A DNA stretch of 64,000 nt from an uncultured Erythrobacter sp. (GTDB taxonomy: Bacteria > Pseudomonadota > Alphaproteobacteria > Sphingomonadales > Sphingomonadaceae), in assembly GCA_947499095.1 (NCBI GenBank), contig CANMMR010000003.1, positions 248,001 to 312,000 of the forward strand, given 5' to 3'. A program made the position numbers and the translations under genes. This document shows positions 8,513 to 17,680 of the stretch, one piece after another (the stretch's first letter is position 1; every line of letters starts with the position of its first letter). The notes under the pieces are model-generated. The model saw nothing but the letters and a program-made list of their open reading frames with translations, ran no database searches and had not been told where the DNA came from.

Positions 8513-9532
8513 ATGACCAAACCGATTTCCCCGCTTCGCATTCCCGAGGAAGCCAAGGACCGCATCCGCACGCTGTTCATGGCCAAGCACGCCCTGTTCG
8601 GCGGCGGGATGCACCCTGAAGACGGTAATCACGCCATCTATCATCACGAGGTCCGCACCACCCTGGAAGGGCTGGGCCTCAATCTCGAATTCGCCAATCA
8701 CTACGAAGTGCTGTTCGAGAAGCCCGACGTGGACTTCGTGTTTCCGCTGCTCAATCGCGGCGGCTTCGTGAACAGCGAGATGCTGATTCCGATCCTGTGC
8801 AACAAGCACGCCATTCCCTATCTCGGCGCGATGCCCTTTCTGCGCGGACTGGGCGACGACAAATCGGTGTCGAAGCTCGTCTGCGAACATGCTGGCGTGC
8901 CGACGGCGCCCTGGTTCTGTTACCGCCGCGGCGCTCCCATCCGCGAGGGCGACCTTCCCGCGAAGGACGCCGGCCGCTGGGTGATCAAGCCCAATGCATC
9001 GTCCGCGAGTTGGGGCATCACCGACGCGAGCACTTGGGTCGAAGTGGCGAATGCGGTCTGGCACATCCACACCGAGGGTCACGATGCGATCGTCGAACCT
9101 TATCTCAACGGTTACGATGTCCAATGCGCCTTCATCACCATCGAGGACGAGCCGATCGCCCTCCCCATGTTGTGGTACGAGCGCGAGGATACCCAGCGCC
9201 TGTGGACCTATTACGAAAAGCGCGACCTGGTCGAGAACAAGGAGAAGGCGGCGCTCAAGCGCTTCGACGACCCCGACCTCGCGCCGAAGATCGAGGCCAT
9301 GGCGCGCAAGGTCGCGCAGGAATTCGTGCCCTTCGATTACGGGCGGATCGAGTTCCGGCTCGATCTCGAAACCGGCGACATCAACTTCATCGAGATCAAT
9401 CTCAACTGCAATCTGTGGTCGGAGAAGGTCATGGCCAAGGCTGCGGCGAAAGCCGGGTTCAGCCATTCAGATCTGCTCGAAACACTGCTCGCCGAATCGT
9501 GGCGGAGGAACGGACTCATCGCTGCTGGCTGA
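8513..9532 (+). CDS. ATP-grasp ligase, D-alanine-D-alanine ligase-like, orphan
   Basis: A 339-aa protein with an ATP-grasp fold. A preATP-grasp region (residues 1-110) contains VDFVFPLLNRGGFVNSEM, which resembles the D-Ala-D-Ala ligase N-domain. Then come the ATP-binding WVIKPNASSASWGI, the segment DAIVEPYLNGYDV, and the metal-binding FIEINLNCN. Such enzymes join a carboxylate to an amine through an acyl phosphate. It is not in a cell-wall cluster and is probably not the main Ddl; substrates are unknown. A TTG at 8483 would add ten residues, but ATG 8513 is preferred because MTKPISPLR opens the conserved part. It is divergent from the methyltransferase. Confidence 0.75.
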   Translation: MTKPISPLRIPEEAKDRIRTLFMAKHALFGGGMHPEDGNHAIYHHEVRTTLEGLGLNLEFANHYEVLFEKPDVDFVFPLLNRGGFVNSEMLIPILCNKHAIPYLGAMPFLRGLGDDKSVSKLVCEHAGVPTAPWFCYRRGAPIREGDLPAKDAGRWVIKPNASSASWGITDASTWVEVANAVWHIHTEGHDAIVEPYLNGYDVQCAFITIEDEPIALPMLWYEREDTQRLWTYYEKRDLVENKEKAALKRFDDPDLAPKIEAMARKVAQEFVPFDYGRIEFRLDLETGDINFIEINLNCNLWSEKVMAKAAAKAGFSHSDLLETLLAESWRRNGLIAAG

Positions 9533-9725
9533 GTTGTGCGCAAATATCGCCGACGGATAGCACGTTCGTCATATTGCGCGGACACCCCCCGCGACTTCAG
9601 ATATGTTGCCCGAACTGCGTGAAAAAGCGGTGAACGCCCTTGCCACCGCCTGACCGATGGTTAGGATGCGGTTACTTGGTGCTTGCTGCACCAAGGGGCG
9701 TATTTTCACATTTTGGGAGGGGTCC

Positions 9726-11396
9726 ATGCCGCGCCATAACGTGCTGTCCGAAGGGGCAGACTATCTCTACACGCACACCTGCACAGACGCTTGCGATCAC
9801 GGCAGCGAACTGCGCGAGCAGATCACGCTCGACACCTTGCTCGACTACGATACCGGCGCGCTGGCCGAGGACTTCAACCTCGACAATTTCGGCGGCTTCG
9901 GCTTCGGATACCGCGGCAAGCTGATTGCCGATCTCGATCAGGTCGTCGACCAGATCTTCTCGGGCAATTCGCACAACATCACCGGCAGCAACCGGATCAC
10001 CTACACCTTCCTGCAGGGCGACAACCTCGTCGGCCTTTACAACAACCCGCAGTACGGTTTCGGTGCCAGCAATGGCGCTGCGCCTTTCACCGCTGCCCAG
10101 CAGGATGCCGCCCGCGCATCGATCGCCCTGTGGGACGATCTGATCGCGCCCGAATTCGTGGAGAGTAACGGCCGCGGTGCCGACATCCAGTTTGCGAACA
10201 GCTGGGATCCTGCGCAGGCTTACGCCTATTACCCCGAATACGGCTTCACGAACGCTCGCGGCTACAATTTCTTCGGTGATGTCTTTGTCGCCGATCCCCG
10301 CAGCTACTTCGACGCCGACGGCACGCTTCTCCACGAAGGGAATTACTCCAATGGCGACCTGAGTTTCGGTGGTTACGGCGCGACGACGCTTACCCACGAA
10401 ATCGGTCATGCGATCGGCCTCAGCCACCCTGGGGCCTACAATGGTGCTGGCGCAACGACCTATCTCGACCAGGCCGAATATGCCCAGGATTCCGAGCAAT
10501 ATTCGATTATGTCGTATTGGGACGCATCGGAAACCGGTGCGCGCATCGTCAACTGGGGAACGTTCTTCTTCAGCAATCCGCAGACGCCGCTGCTGCATGA
10601 TGTCTACACCATCCAGCAGGTCTACGGCGCCGATCCCACCACCCGCGCCGACGATACCACCTATGGCTTCAACTCGACCGCAGATCGTGCGGTGTTCGAC
10701 TTCACGCAGAACGAGCATCCGTATCTCACGATCTACGACGCCGGCGGGATCGACACGATCGATCTGTCGGGCTTCGAAGCCAGCGTGCTGATCGATCTGC
10801 GCGACGGCCAGTTCTCCTCAGCCGGTCAAGGCAACATCACCACTGCCGACCAGGCAGAGGCTCTGGAATCGCTCAATGACGCGATCGAGGTCGCCTATGG
10901 CCTCGTGGACTACTACGCGCCTGCCGATCAAGCGACGATCGACAGCGTCACCAGCCGATACATGGGCCTCAATGCCCGCGACATCGCTGCCGATACCGGG
11001 CATGCCGGCGTCGAGGCGATGCAGTACCAGAACATCTCGATCGCCTACGGCACCGAAATCGAGAATGCGGTCGGCACCGACTATCGCGACGTCATCATCA
11101 CCAACGAGCAGGACAATGTCCTGACCGGTAACGGCGGTGCTGACGTATTCGTGTTCGCGTCCGACGAGCGTCTGTTCACGGACAGCTTCACTAATGGCGG
11201 AACCGACATCATCACCGACTTCGAAGAGGGTATCGATACGGTCGACCTTTCGGGCCTCGGCATCACCGAAGCCTCGACCCTTACCGCAATCGACAATCGC
11301 CTGGAAATCGACATCGACAGCGATGGCGTGATCGACCAGACGATCATCTTCGAAGACCTCGATGCGATCCCGGTTGGCGATATCCTGTTCGGCTGA
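9726..11396 (+). CDS. Serralysin-like M10 zinc metalloprotease
   Basis: A secreted metzincin protease of 556 aa. The zinc site HEIGHAIGLSH spans residues 224-234, with catalytic Glu225 and the Met-turn SIMSYW at Met262. The C-terminal beta-roll region has IDTIDLSG, one RTX-like NGGADVF and TDFEEGIDTVDLSGLG. There is no Sec signal peptide, consistent with type I secretion through the C-terminus, but no ABC/MFP exporter genes are in the window. About 66 residues (near 370-435) interrupt the beta-roll domain. The start ATG 9726 is favoured over ATG 9657 by GGGAGGGG at 9715-9722. It is monocistronic, with a strong terminator following. Confidence 0.88.
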   Translation: MPRHNVLSEGADYLYTHTCTDACDHGSELREQITLDTLLDYDTGALAEDFNLDNFGGFGFGYRGKLIADLDQVVDQIFSGNSHNITGSNRITYTFLQGDNLVGLYNNPQYGFGASNGAAPFTAAQQDAARASIALWDDLIAPEFVESNGRGADIQFANSWDPAQAYAYYPEYGFTNARGYNFFGDVFVADPRSYFDADGTLLHEGNYSNGDLSFGGYGATTLTHEIGHAIGLSHPGAYNGAGATTYLDQAEYAQDSEQYSIMSYWDASETGARIVNWGTFFFSNPQTPLLHDVYTIQQVYGADPTTRADDTTYGFNSTADRAVFDFTQNEHPYLTIYDAGGIDTIDLSGFEASVLIDLRDGQFSSAGQGNITTADQAEALESLNDAIEVAYGLVDYYAPADQATIDSVTSRYMGLNARDIAADTGHAGVEAMQYQNISIAYGTEIENAVGTDYRDVIITNEQDNVLTGNGGADVFVFASDERLFTDSFTNGGTDIITDFEEGIDTVDLSGLGITEASTLTAIDNRLEIDIDSDGVIDQTIIFEDLDAIPVGDILFG

Positions 11397-11424
11397 CCCG
11401 AGACGAGTTGAACCTGCCCGAAAT

Positions 11425-11461
11425 AAAACCGCCTCGCGCCACCCAGCGCGGGGCGGTTTTT
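11425..11461. terminator. Bidirectional intrinsic terminator
   Basis: The left arm AAAACCGCCTCGCG (11425-11438) pairs with CGCGGGGCGGTTTT (11447-11460) with only one G-T wobble, followed by more T. Runs of A and T at the two ends make it functional in both directions. It lies between the protease and the convergent SDR. Confidence 0.85.
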
Positions 11462-12187
11462 CTATGCCGGGATCACCTCGCCAGCGTAGTCGAAAATCTT
11501 GCCGCTGTCCGAAGGCTCGAGCCTGGAGATGACTTCGAGCAGGTTCGCAGCAGCTTCACCCGGGGCAATCAGCTGCCCATCGGGCAGGTTCGACTGAAAC
11601 GGCTCGGAAAGTCGCGTATCGACCGTGCCCGGATGAAGGCCGGCGACCACCGCTTGCTTGTGCGTGCGGGCCAGTTCGATGGCGAAATTCTGCAACAGCA
11701 TGTCGAGCGCCGCCTTGCTGGCGCGATAGCTATGCCAACCGCCAAGACGATTGTCGGTAATCGAGCCGACGCGGGCCGAAAGAGCCGCAAACACGCAGCG
11801 CTCCTTCCGATCGAACAGCGGCAGCATGTGCTTGGCAACAATTGCCGGACCGATAGTGTTGAGCAGGAAAACCCGCTGCATAGCATCCTGGTCGAGGGAA
11901 CGATAACTGCGCTCGGGCCCGGTGCCGTCGTCCAGTGTCAGCACGCCGCTGGCGACGATGACGAGGTCGGGCGGTGCGTCGCTCATGGCGTCCGCCGCCT
12001 CGGCGATGCTGGTTTCGTCGTCCAAATCGAAGGCAAAGGAGTGCGCCCCCGCAATTCCGGGATCGCCCGAACGACACCCTGCCCAGACCTCCGCGCCCTG
12101 CTCCACCAGCGCCTCTGCGAGTGCACGCCCGATGCCGCCGCTGGCTCCGAACACGGCGGCTCTGTGAATTTGCTTTCCTACGTCCAT
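11462..12187 (-). CDS. Short-chain dehydrogenase/reductase
   Basis: A 241-aa Rossmann-fold oxidoreductase. The nucleotide-binding loop is GASGGIGRA (about 14-22), and the catalytic pair Tyr/Lys is in HSYRASKAA. The segment VASGVLT corresponds to the structural NAG motif. LHPGTVDTRLS follows the catalytic lysine, as in the CsgA-like SDR group. The substrate cannot be told from sequence. It stands alone, convergent with the protease and divergent from sdhB. Confidence 0.85.
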   Translation of the reverse strand: MDVGKQIHRAAVFGASGGIGRALAEALVEQGAEVWAGCRSGDPGIAGAHSFAFDLDDETSIAEAADAMSDAPPDLVIVASGVLTLDDGTGPERSYRSLDQDAMQRVFLLNTIGPAIVAKHMLPLFDRKERCVFAALSARVGSITDNRLGGWHSYRASKAALDMLLQNFAIELARTHKQAVVAGLHPGTVDTRLSEPFQSNLPDGQLIAPGEAAANLLEVISRLEPSDSGKIFDYAGEVIPA

Positions 12188-12284
12188 CCTATCGGACTAG
12201 ACCGATCGCAAATGGGGATTGTTCCCTCGCCCCGCGCAGAATTCGGCCATTCTTGCAATCTCGCTTTTTTCGGCCCTGGACTGT

Positions 12285-12302
12285 GGTCCATGCGGTCCAT
12301 GT
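12285..12302. repeat. Tandem 9-bp direct repeat upstream of sdhB
   Basis: GGTCCATGC at 12285-12293 is followed at once by GGTCCATGT at 12294-12302, about 110 bp before the sdhB start. It could be a regulator site or chance. Nothing else stands out in the 222-bp SDR/sdhB intergenic region. Confidence 0.4.
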
Positions 12303-12409
12303 CTTCGATCCTGTTGGACACAGTGTGCAGGAATTGCAGCATCCTCGGCCTTGCGCCACTCGCATGAACCGCTAGATGGGTGGCAGAAAGCAACAGGAAC
12401 GATTGCGCA

Positions 12410-13192
12410 ATGGCGACCTTCACCCTTCCCAAGAATTCGAGGATCACCGGCAAAGGCCGCGCCCACAGTGCTGACGGCGGTTCTCGCATCCGCAAGTTCA
12501 AGATCTACCGTTACGATCCCGACACCGGCGAAAACCCGCGTTACGACACGTTCGAGCTCGACCTCGACGATTGCGGACCCATGGTTCTCGACGCGCTGTT
12601 CAAGATCAAGAACGAAGTCGACCCGACGCTGACCTTCCGTCGCTCCTGCCGCGAAGGCATTTGCGGATCGTGCTCGATGAACATGAACGGTCGTAACGGC
12701 CTCGCCTGCACCACGGCGATCGAGGACCTCAAGGGCGAAATTCGCATCACCCCGCTGCCGAGCATGGACGTGATCAAGGACCTCGTGCCCGATTTCACGC
12801 ATTTCTATGCGCAATATGCCAGCATCCGCCCCTGGCTGCAGACCGTCTCGACCACGCCGAGCGGCAAAGAACGGCTCCAGTCGCCCGAACAGCGCGAGCA
12901 GCTCGACGGGCTGTACGAGTGCATCCTGTGCGCCTGCTGCTCCACCGCCTGCCCCAGCTATTGGTGGAACAGCGACAAGTTCCTCGGCCCCGCGATCCTG
13001 CTGCAGGCCTATCGCTGGCTGGCCGACAGCCGCGACGAGATGACGGGCGAGCGGCTCGATCAGCTCGAAGACCCGTTCCGCCTCTATCGCTGCCACACGA
13101 TCATGAACTGCGCGAACGTGTGCCCCAAGGGCCTCTCGCCCGCCAAGGCGATCGCCGAAACCAAGAAGATGATCGCCGAACGCGCGATCTGA
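12410..13192 (+). CDS. sdhB: Succinate dehydrogenase iron-sulfur subunit
   Basis: SdhB, 260 aa, carries electrons from the FAD subunit to ubiquinone in complex II on the inner membrane. The [2Fe-2S] ligands lie in [12 protein letters not shown] and the downstream Cys of GLACTT. The [4Fe-4S] and [3Fe-4S] ligands lie in [13 protein letters not shown] and [17 protein letters not shown]. Start ATG 12410 ([10 protein letters not shown]) is preferred over an upstream in-frame codon at 12380; AGGA lies 11 nt ahead. The other subunits (sdhC, sdhD, sdhA) are not adjacent; an unrelated SDR on the opposite strand lies upstream. It begins a three-gene run with the thioesterase and zapE. Confidence 0.97.
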   Translation: MATFTLPKNSRITGKGRAHSADGGSRIRKFKIYRYDPDTGENPRYDTFELDLDDCGPMVLDALFKIKNEVDPTLTFRRSCREGICGSCSMNMNGRNGLACTTAIEDLKGEIRITPLPSMDVIKDLVPDFTHFYAQYASIRPWLQTVSTTPSGKERLQSPEQREQLDGLYECILCACCSTACPSYWWNSDKFLGPAILLQAYRWLADSRDEMTGERLDQLEDPFRLYRCHTIMNCANVCPKGLSPAKAIAETKKMIAERAI

Positions 13193-13193
13193 C

Positions 13194-13661
13194 GTGCTGC
13201 CGGACGAGGTCTTCGATCACGGGCCCGACCCTGACAATCCGGGCTGGCGGCACTGGAACCTGAAGGACCAGTCGCTGTTCAACGGCGCGGTGATGGGCAA
13301 GATGATCACCCGCGTCGATGACGATGGCAGAGCGCGACTGCGCATGTTTCCCGAGCGGCGACACGAGAACCTGCAGGGCATCATCCACGGCGCGGTCACG
13401 CTCTCGCTGATCGACATCAGCCTGTTCACGACCATGCACACGATCGGCAGCGGGAATGCCGGACCGTCGGTGACGGTCGAGCTCTCCTCCCAATTCGTCG
13501 GGGGTGGCCAGCCCGATCGCCCGCTCGATGCGGTGTGCGAGATCGTGCGCGAGACCGGCAGCATGGTGTTCGTGCGCGGTACCGTCGAGCAGGAGGACCA
13601 CACCGTCGCCAGCTTCTCCGGCATCGTGAAGAAGATGCATCGCCGCCCGACCCCGCAATGA
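13194..13661 (+). CDS. PaaI-type hotdog-fold thioesterase
   Basis: A 155-aa hotdog protein. The signature segment is ENLQGIIHGAVTLSLIDI, in which the HG-G motif followed by an acidic residue forms the acyl-CoA thioesterase site of PaaI/YbgC-like enzymes. SVTVELSSQFV is the following beta strand. It probably hydrolyses an acyl-CoA or aryl-CoA of unknown identity. The GTG start at 13194 begins one base after the sdhB stop. Its own stop overlaps the zapE start by 4 bp, so the three genes are translationally linked. Confidence 0.8.
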   Translation: MLPDEVFDHGPDPDNPGWRHWNLKDQSLFNGAVMGKMITRVDDDGRARLRMFPERRHENLQGIIHGAVTLSLIDISLFTTMHTIGSGNAGPSVTVELSSQFVGGGQPDRPLDAVCEIVRETGSMVFVRGTVEQEDHTVASFSGIVKKMHRRPTPQ

Positions 13662-14773
13662 GCGGTATGCTCGCGCGTTACGAGCGGCTGGTCGAAGCCG
13701 GCGAGCTGCGCTCGGACCCGGACCAGCGCCGCGCGGCCGAGCGGCTCGATCGCCTGCAACGCGAATTGCAGGCGGAAACGCCCGGCGGCATCCTCTCGCA
13801 GCTTTTCCGGCCGAAGAAAACGCGGCCGCAGGGCGTCTACATGTGGGGCGGCGTCGGGCGCGGCAAGTCCATGCTGATGGACCTGTTCGTCGCAACGCTG
13901 GAGATCGAACAGAAGCGCCGCGTCCACTTCCACGAATTCATGCTCGAGGTCGACCGCCGCATGCGCGAGCGGCGCGAGACCGATCCGGGCGACCCCACCG
14001 GCAAGGTCGCGCGCGACATTGCCAAAGACGTCCGCTGCCTCGCTTTCGACGAGATGGTCGTCACCAACACGGCCGATGCCGCGATCATGAGCCGGTTGTT
14101 CACCGCGCTGATCTGCGACGAGGGGCTGGCTGTGGTCACAACCAGCAACCGCCCTCCCCGCGATCTCTACAAGGACGGCCTCAACCGCTCGCTCTTTCTG
14201 CCGTTCATCGACCTGGTCGAGGCGGAGTTCGACGTGCTGCCGCTCAACGGCCCGACGGACTACCGGCTCGACCGGCTCGGGGATATCGACACCTGGCACT
14301 CGCCGCTCGGCGACGAGGCGACCGCGCAGGTGCGCGAGGCGTTCTTCCGCCTCACCGATTACAAGCCCGAGGATGCTGCCTCGGTGCCGAGCGCGGAGCT
14401 GGACCTTGGCGGTGGGCGAACCCTCCACATCCCGCGCAGTTTCAAGGGCGTCGCCGTCTTCAGCTTCAAGCGGCTGTGCGGCGAAAACCGCGGGGCTGCC
14501 GACTACCTCGCCATCGCCCATGCCTATCACAGCGTGATCGTGGTCGGCATCCCGGCCATGTCGCCCGACAACCAGAACGAAGCGATCCGGTTCACCAAGC
14601 TGATCGACGCGCTGTACGAGAACAACGTCAAACTGTTCGCTACCGCCGCTGCCGAGCCGGAAGACCTTTATACGGCAGGCGAAGGGTCGTTTGAGTTCGA
14701 GCGCACGGTCAGCCGACTCAAGGAAATGCAAAGCGCCGAATACATGGCGCGCGGCCACGGCCTGGCCGACTGA
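13658..14773 (+). CDS. zapE: Cell division protein ZapE, AFG1-like ATPase
   Basis: A 371-aa P-loop ATPase of the AFG1/LACE1 family. In E. coli, ZapE binds FtsZ and supports division under stress; mitochondrial relatives act in complex IV turnover. Walker A is GGVGRGKSMLMD and Walker B is CLAFDEM. The sensor-like TTSNRPPRDLYKDGLNR is family-specific. ATG 13658 overlaps the thioesterase stop as ATGA. An upstream open frame back to 13535 runs through the thioesterase and lacks family similarity. Confidence 0.92.
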   Translation: MSGMLARYERLVEAGELRSDPDQRRAAERLDRLQRELQAETPGGILSQLFRPKKTRPQGVYMWGGVGRGKSMLMDLFVATLEIEQKRRVHFHEFMLEVDRRMRERRETDPGDPTGKVARDIAKDVRCLAFDEMVVTNTADAAIMSRLFTALICDEGLAVVTTSNRPPRDLYKDGLNRSLFLPFIDLVEAEFDVLPLNGPTDYRLDRLGDIDTWHSPLGDEATAQVREAFFRLTDYKPEDAASVPSAELDLGGGRTLHIPRSFKGVAVFSFKRLCGENRGAADYLAIAHAYHSVIVVGIPAMSPDNQNEAIRFTKLIDALYENNVKLFATAAAEPEDLYTAGEGSFEFERTVSRLKEMQSAEYMARGHGLAD

Positions 14774-14780
14774 CCTGGCC

Positions 14781-16679
14781 TCAGCCGCTCGGCTTGAGGT
14801 GTCGCAGCGAGCGCTCCAGCATCAGCAATTGCCACAGCACCCGGCTATTGTCGGACCGGCCCGCAATATGCGCCTCCGCCAGTTGCGCGAGCTTCTTGCG
14901 AGCAAACCATCCGCTCCCGACCAGAAGCTCGCTCGATGCGACCGAGCGCGCCGCATCCGCAAGCGGCCCGCGAAACCACTCGGCGATGGGGGTGACGAAA
15001 CCCTGCTTCGGCCGATAGAGGATGTCGTCCGGCAGGTAGCGCTCCATCGTGTGCTGCATCAACCACTTGCCCGTCATGCCACGGTAACGCTGGCGATGCG
15101 GCAGGCGTGCGGCGAATTCGATGAAGCGATGGTCGAGCAAGGGTTCGCGCGCCTCGAGGCCGACGGCCATGCTCGTACGTTCGGTCTTGGTCAGGATGTC
15201 GCCGGGCAGCCAGAATTTGAGATCGGCATATTGTGCCCTGTCCAGCCCATTACGCGCCGGAGCTTCGCGCATCAGTTTCTCGAACGGCTGCTCCGCGCGA
15301 TACTCTCCGCGATCGCGGATCATAGCCTCGCCGTAGAGCGCAGTTCTTTGCTCGGGCGCGAGAATTGCGAGCGCGCGCGCGTAACCTGCCTCGCCGCTCT
15401 GAGCAAGCGACAGCAGTGTCGTCTTGGCCCTCAGCGGACGTGGCGCCCAGTCGGCTTTCGGCCAGATGCTTCCAAGTGCACCGAACACCGGCTCGCGTAG
15501 GAACTGCGGCAGGACCGCGCGTGCTTGCTCTTCGCGCGCATGAAACAGCTGGCGGCGGTATCCTGCCAGCGCTTCGTCCGCGCCGTCGCCGGACAGCGCC
15601 ACCGTCACATGCTCTCGCGCCAGCTCACATACGCGCAGCGTCGGCAAAGCGCTCGCATCGGCAAACGGCTCGTCGAATATACCCGCGATGCGATCGATCT
15701 CGTCGAACTGGTCGGCCGATACGATCCGCTCGTGATGATCGGTGGCGAAGAGCTCCGCCACCTTGCGGGCATGCACCGTCTCGTCCACGCCCGCCACGTC
15801 GAACCCGATGGAGCAACTGGTGACCGGCTGGGCGCTCGCCTCACTCATCAACGCGACCACGGACGAGCTGTCCACGCCGCCCGAGAGGAACGCGCCCAGC
15901 GGCACGTCGGCGACCATCCGGCTTGTCACGCCTTCGCGCATCAAGTGAAGCAGCTCGGCGGAGTGCTCGTTCTGCGAACCCCTTGATCGCTCGGCGAAGC
16001 TGACGTCCCACCACTGCACCGGCACGCCGGGTGTGCGACCGTGCTCGAGCAGCTGGTAATGCCCCGCCGGAAGCTTGCGAACGCCGCGCAGGATCGCGCG
16101 GTGATCCGGCACATAGCCCCAGGTCATGAAATCCTCGATCGCCATCGGGTCGATCGTTCGCCTGAGCAGCGGATTGGCCAGCAGGCCCTTCAATTCACTT
16201 GCGAAGGCCAGCGCGCCTCCCGGCAGTTCCGCAATATAGAGCGGTTTAACCCCCAGCCGGTCGCGCGCCAGGAACAGCTGCCGTGTCTCGCAATCGTAGA
16301 GCGCGAAGGCGAACATGCCGTCGAGCCGTTCGAGGCATCTCGGCCCCCATTTCCGCCATGCGGCGAGGATCGTCTCGGTGTCGCCATCGGTGCGGAATTG
16401 TGCCCCGCCGTGCTCCAGCTCGCGGCGCAGCTCGCGGTAATTGTAGATCTCGCCGTTGAAGACGATGACCGCGCGCCCGTCCGCCGAATGCATCGGCTGG
16501 GGAGAACCGGCGAGATCGATGATCGAGAGCCGCCGATGGCCGAGGCCGATGCCCGGGGCGGTCCAGACACCCGCGCCGTCCGGGCCGCGATGCGCGAGCG
16601 CATTCGTCATCGCCTCGACCCGTTTGGGGTCGACCGGCTTCACCGTCTCGTAATGGAAAATACCCGCGATCCCGCACAT
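14781..16679 (-). CDS. Glutamine amidotransferase, asparagine synthase-like, XrtA system-associated
   Basis: A 632-aa two-domain enzyme. The N-terminal class II glutaminase starts with Cys2 (MCGIAGIF) and holds RRLSIIDL and VFNGEIYNY. The C-terminal synthetase has the PP-loop FLSGGVDSSSV. This matches the asparagine-synthase-like amidotransferases regularly found next to exosortase A, which are thought to amidate a sugar or carboxylate of the exopolysaccharide; the acceptor is unknown. It is the last gene of the minus-strand EPS run, 11 bp after xrtA, with AGGA about 9 nt before its ATG. It is not needed to explain asparagine synthesis. Confidence 0.88.
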   Translation of the reverse strand: MCGIAGIFHYETVKPVDPKRVEAMTNALAHRGPDGAGVWTAPGIGLGHRRLSIIDLAGSPQPMHSADGRAVIVFNGEIYNYRELRRELEHGGAQFRTDGDTETILAAWRKWGPRCLERLDGMFAFALYDCETRQLFLARDRLGVKPLYIAELPGGALAFASELKGLLANPLLRRTIDPMAIEDFMTWGYVPDHRAILRGVRKLPAGHYQLLEHGRTPGVPVQWWDVSFAERSRGSQNEHSAELLHLMREGVTSRMVADVPLGAFLSGGVDSSSVVALMSEASAQPVTSCSIGFDVAGVDETVHARKVAELFATDHHERIVSADQFDEIDRIAGIFDEPFADASALPTLRVCELAREHVTVALSGDGADEALAGYRRQLFHAREEQARAVLPQFLREPVFGALGSIWPKADWAPRPLRAKTTLLSLAQSGEAGYARALAILAPEQRTALYGEAMIRDRGEYRAEQPFEKLMREAPARNGLDRAQYADLKFWLPGDILTKTERTSMAVGLEAREPLLDHRFIEFAARLPHRQRYRGMTGKWLMQHTMERYLPDDILYRPKQGFVTPIAEWFRGPLADAARSVASSELLVGSGWFARKKLAQLAEAHIAGRSDNSRVLWQLLMLERSLRHLKPSG

Positions 16680-16690
16680 GGGCCGGCGTC

Positions 16691-17680
16691 CTAGCCGAGG
16701 TGAGCGACGGCGGCAAAGGCGATTGCGACGGCGAGCATGATGGCGACGATGAAGCTCGCTGAAATCTTCTTTCGCTCGAACGCCGTGACGACAGGCATCG
16801 CCTCGATCTCGGCGAGCGACCAGCCGGCATCTTCGGGATCACGCTCGAACCAGCGCCAGGCCACGCCGAGGACGAGAGCGATAACGATGCCGAAAAAGAA
16901 CCAGCCGTAAACGATATGATCGAAGCTCCCGGCGGCCTCCGCGCCCACGTACTGAGCAATGAAGATCGTCGCCCAGGCGCGGATCCCGTTGGCGATGATC
17001 GGCACGATGACGCAGGCGAGCATGAGCCACGCGCGCCGGGTCCAGCTTTCGAAGCAGGTAAACGCCACCAGCGTGCCGAGCGCCACCATTGCGATAAGGA
17101 ATTTTACGCCCGAACAGGCTTCCGCCACGATGAAGAGGCCGGCGGGCGTGTCGATATAGATGCCGTCGGATATCATGGCGACGCCGCTCGCTTCCGTCAG
17201 CCGTGTCGCGAGATGCGCGGTGATGGTCTGCAGCTGCGGGATGATCTCGTCGCCGAAGGGCACGAGGAAGCACGAATAGGCGATAGGCAGCGCGAGGATA
17301 AGGCTCACCCGCAAACCCAACAGTGCGATGGCGGCCCCCTGAAACGTCATCACCGCGCCAGACTGCGCGAACAGGTTGATATCGAGCCCTCGGCCGCCGA
17401 GCCAGACGAGAAAGCCTGCCCCGAACCACGCCAGAGCCGGCCACCAGCCTTCGGGGACAAATGCAGCAAGGTCGTTACGCTTGATCCAGACAAGCCATGC
17501 GATGATCGCCGGGATCAGGAGGATATGGCTGTAGGTGTCGATATTCCACCACTGGTGGGCCATCTGCGCCCATTCTTCGAAGGTCACGACAAACAGCAGC
17601 AACCAGACCAGCCCGAGCTGAGCCAATCGATTGCTCCAGGCCTTTGCAGGCGCAGCATCCAGAGCGATTTCAGGCGGCAT
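16691..17680 (-). CDS. xrtA: Exosortase A, without an EpsI domain
   Basis: A 329-aa integral membrane transpeptidase-like protein that is expected to cleave PEP-CTERM sorting signals. The proposed catalytic residues are visible: Cys189 in EACSGVKFLIAM, Arg234 in NGIRAWATIF and His255 in DHIVYGWFFF. About eight membrane segments are predicted by eye, plus a final one at 306-327. Many XrtA proteins continue into an EpsI/DUF3485 domain. Here the protein stops just after the last helix, and the next gene (asnB-like) starts 11 bp on. It overlaps the glycosyltransferase gene by 11 bp. Confidence 0.9.
   Translation of the reverse strand: MPPEIALDAAPAKAWSNRLAQLGLVWLLLFVVTFEEWAQMAHQWWNIDTYSHILLIPAIIAWLVWIKRNDLAAFVPEGWWPALAWFGAGFLVWLGGRGLDINLFAQSGAVMTFQGAAIALLGLRVSLILALPIAYSCFLVPFGDEIIPQLQTITAHLATRLTEASGVAMISDGIYIDTPAGLFIVAEACSGVKFLIAMVALGTLVAFTCFESWTRRAWLMLACVIVPIIANGIRAWATIFIAQYVGAEAAGSFDHIVYGWFFFGIVIALVLGVAWRWFERDPEDAGWSLAEIEAMPVVTAFERKKISASFIVAIMLAVAIAFAAVAHLG

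Noticed and set aside
14779-14799. Hairpin between zapE and asnB as terminator
   Set aside because: The stem has a bulge and there is no T tract on either side.
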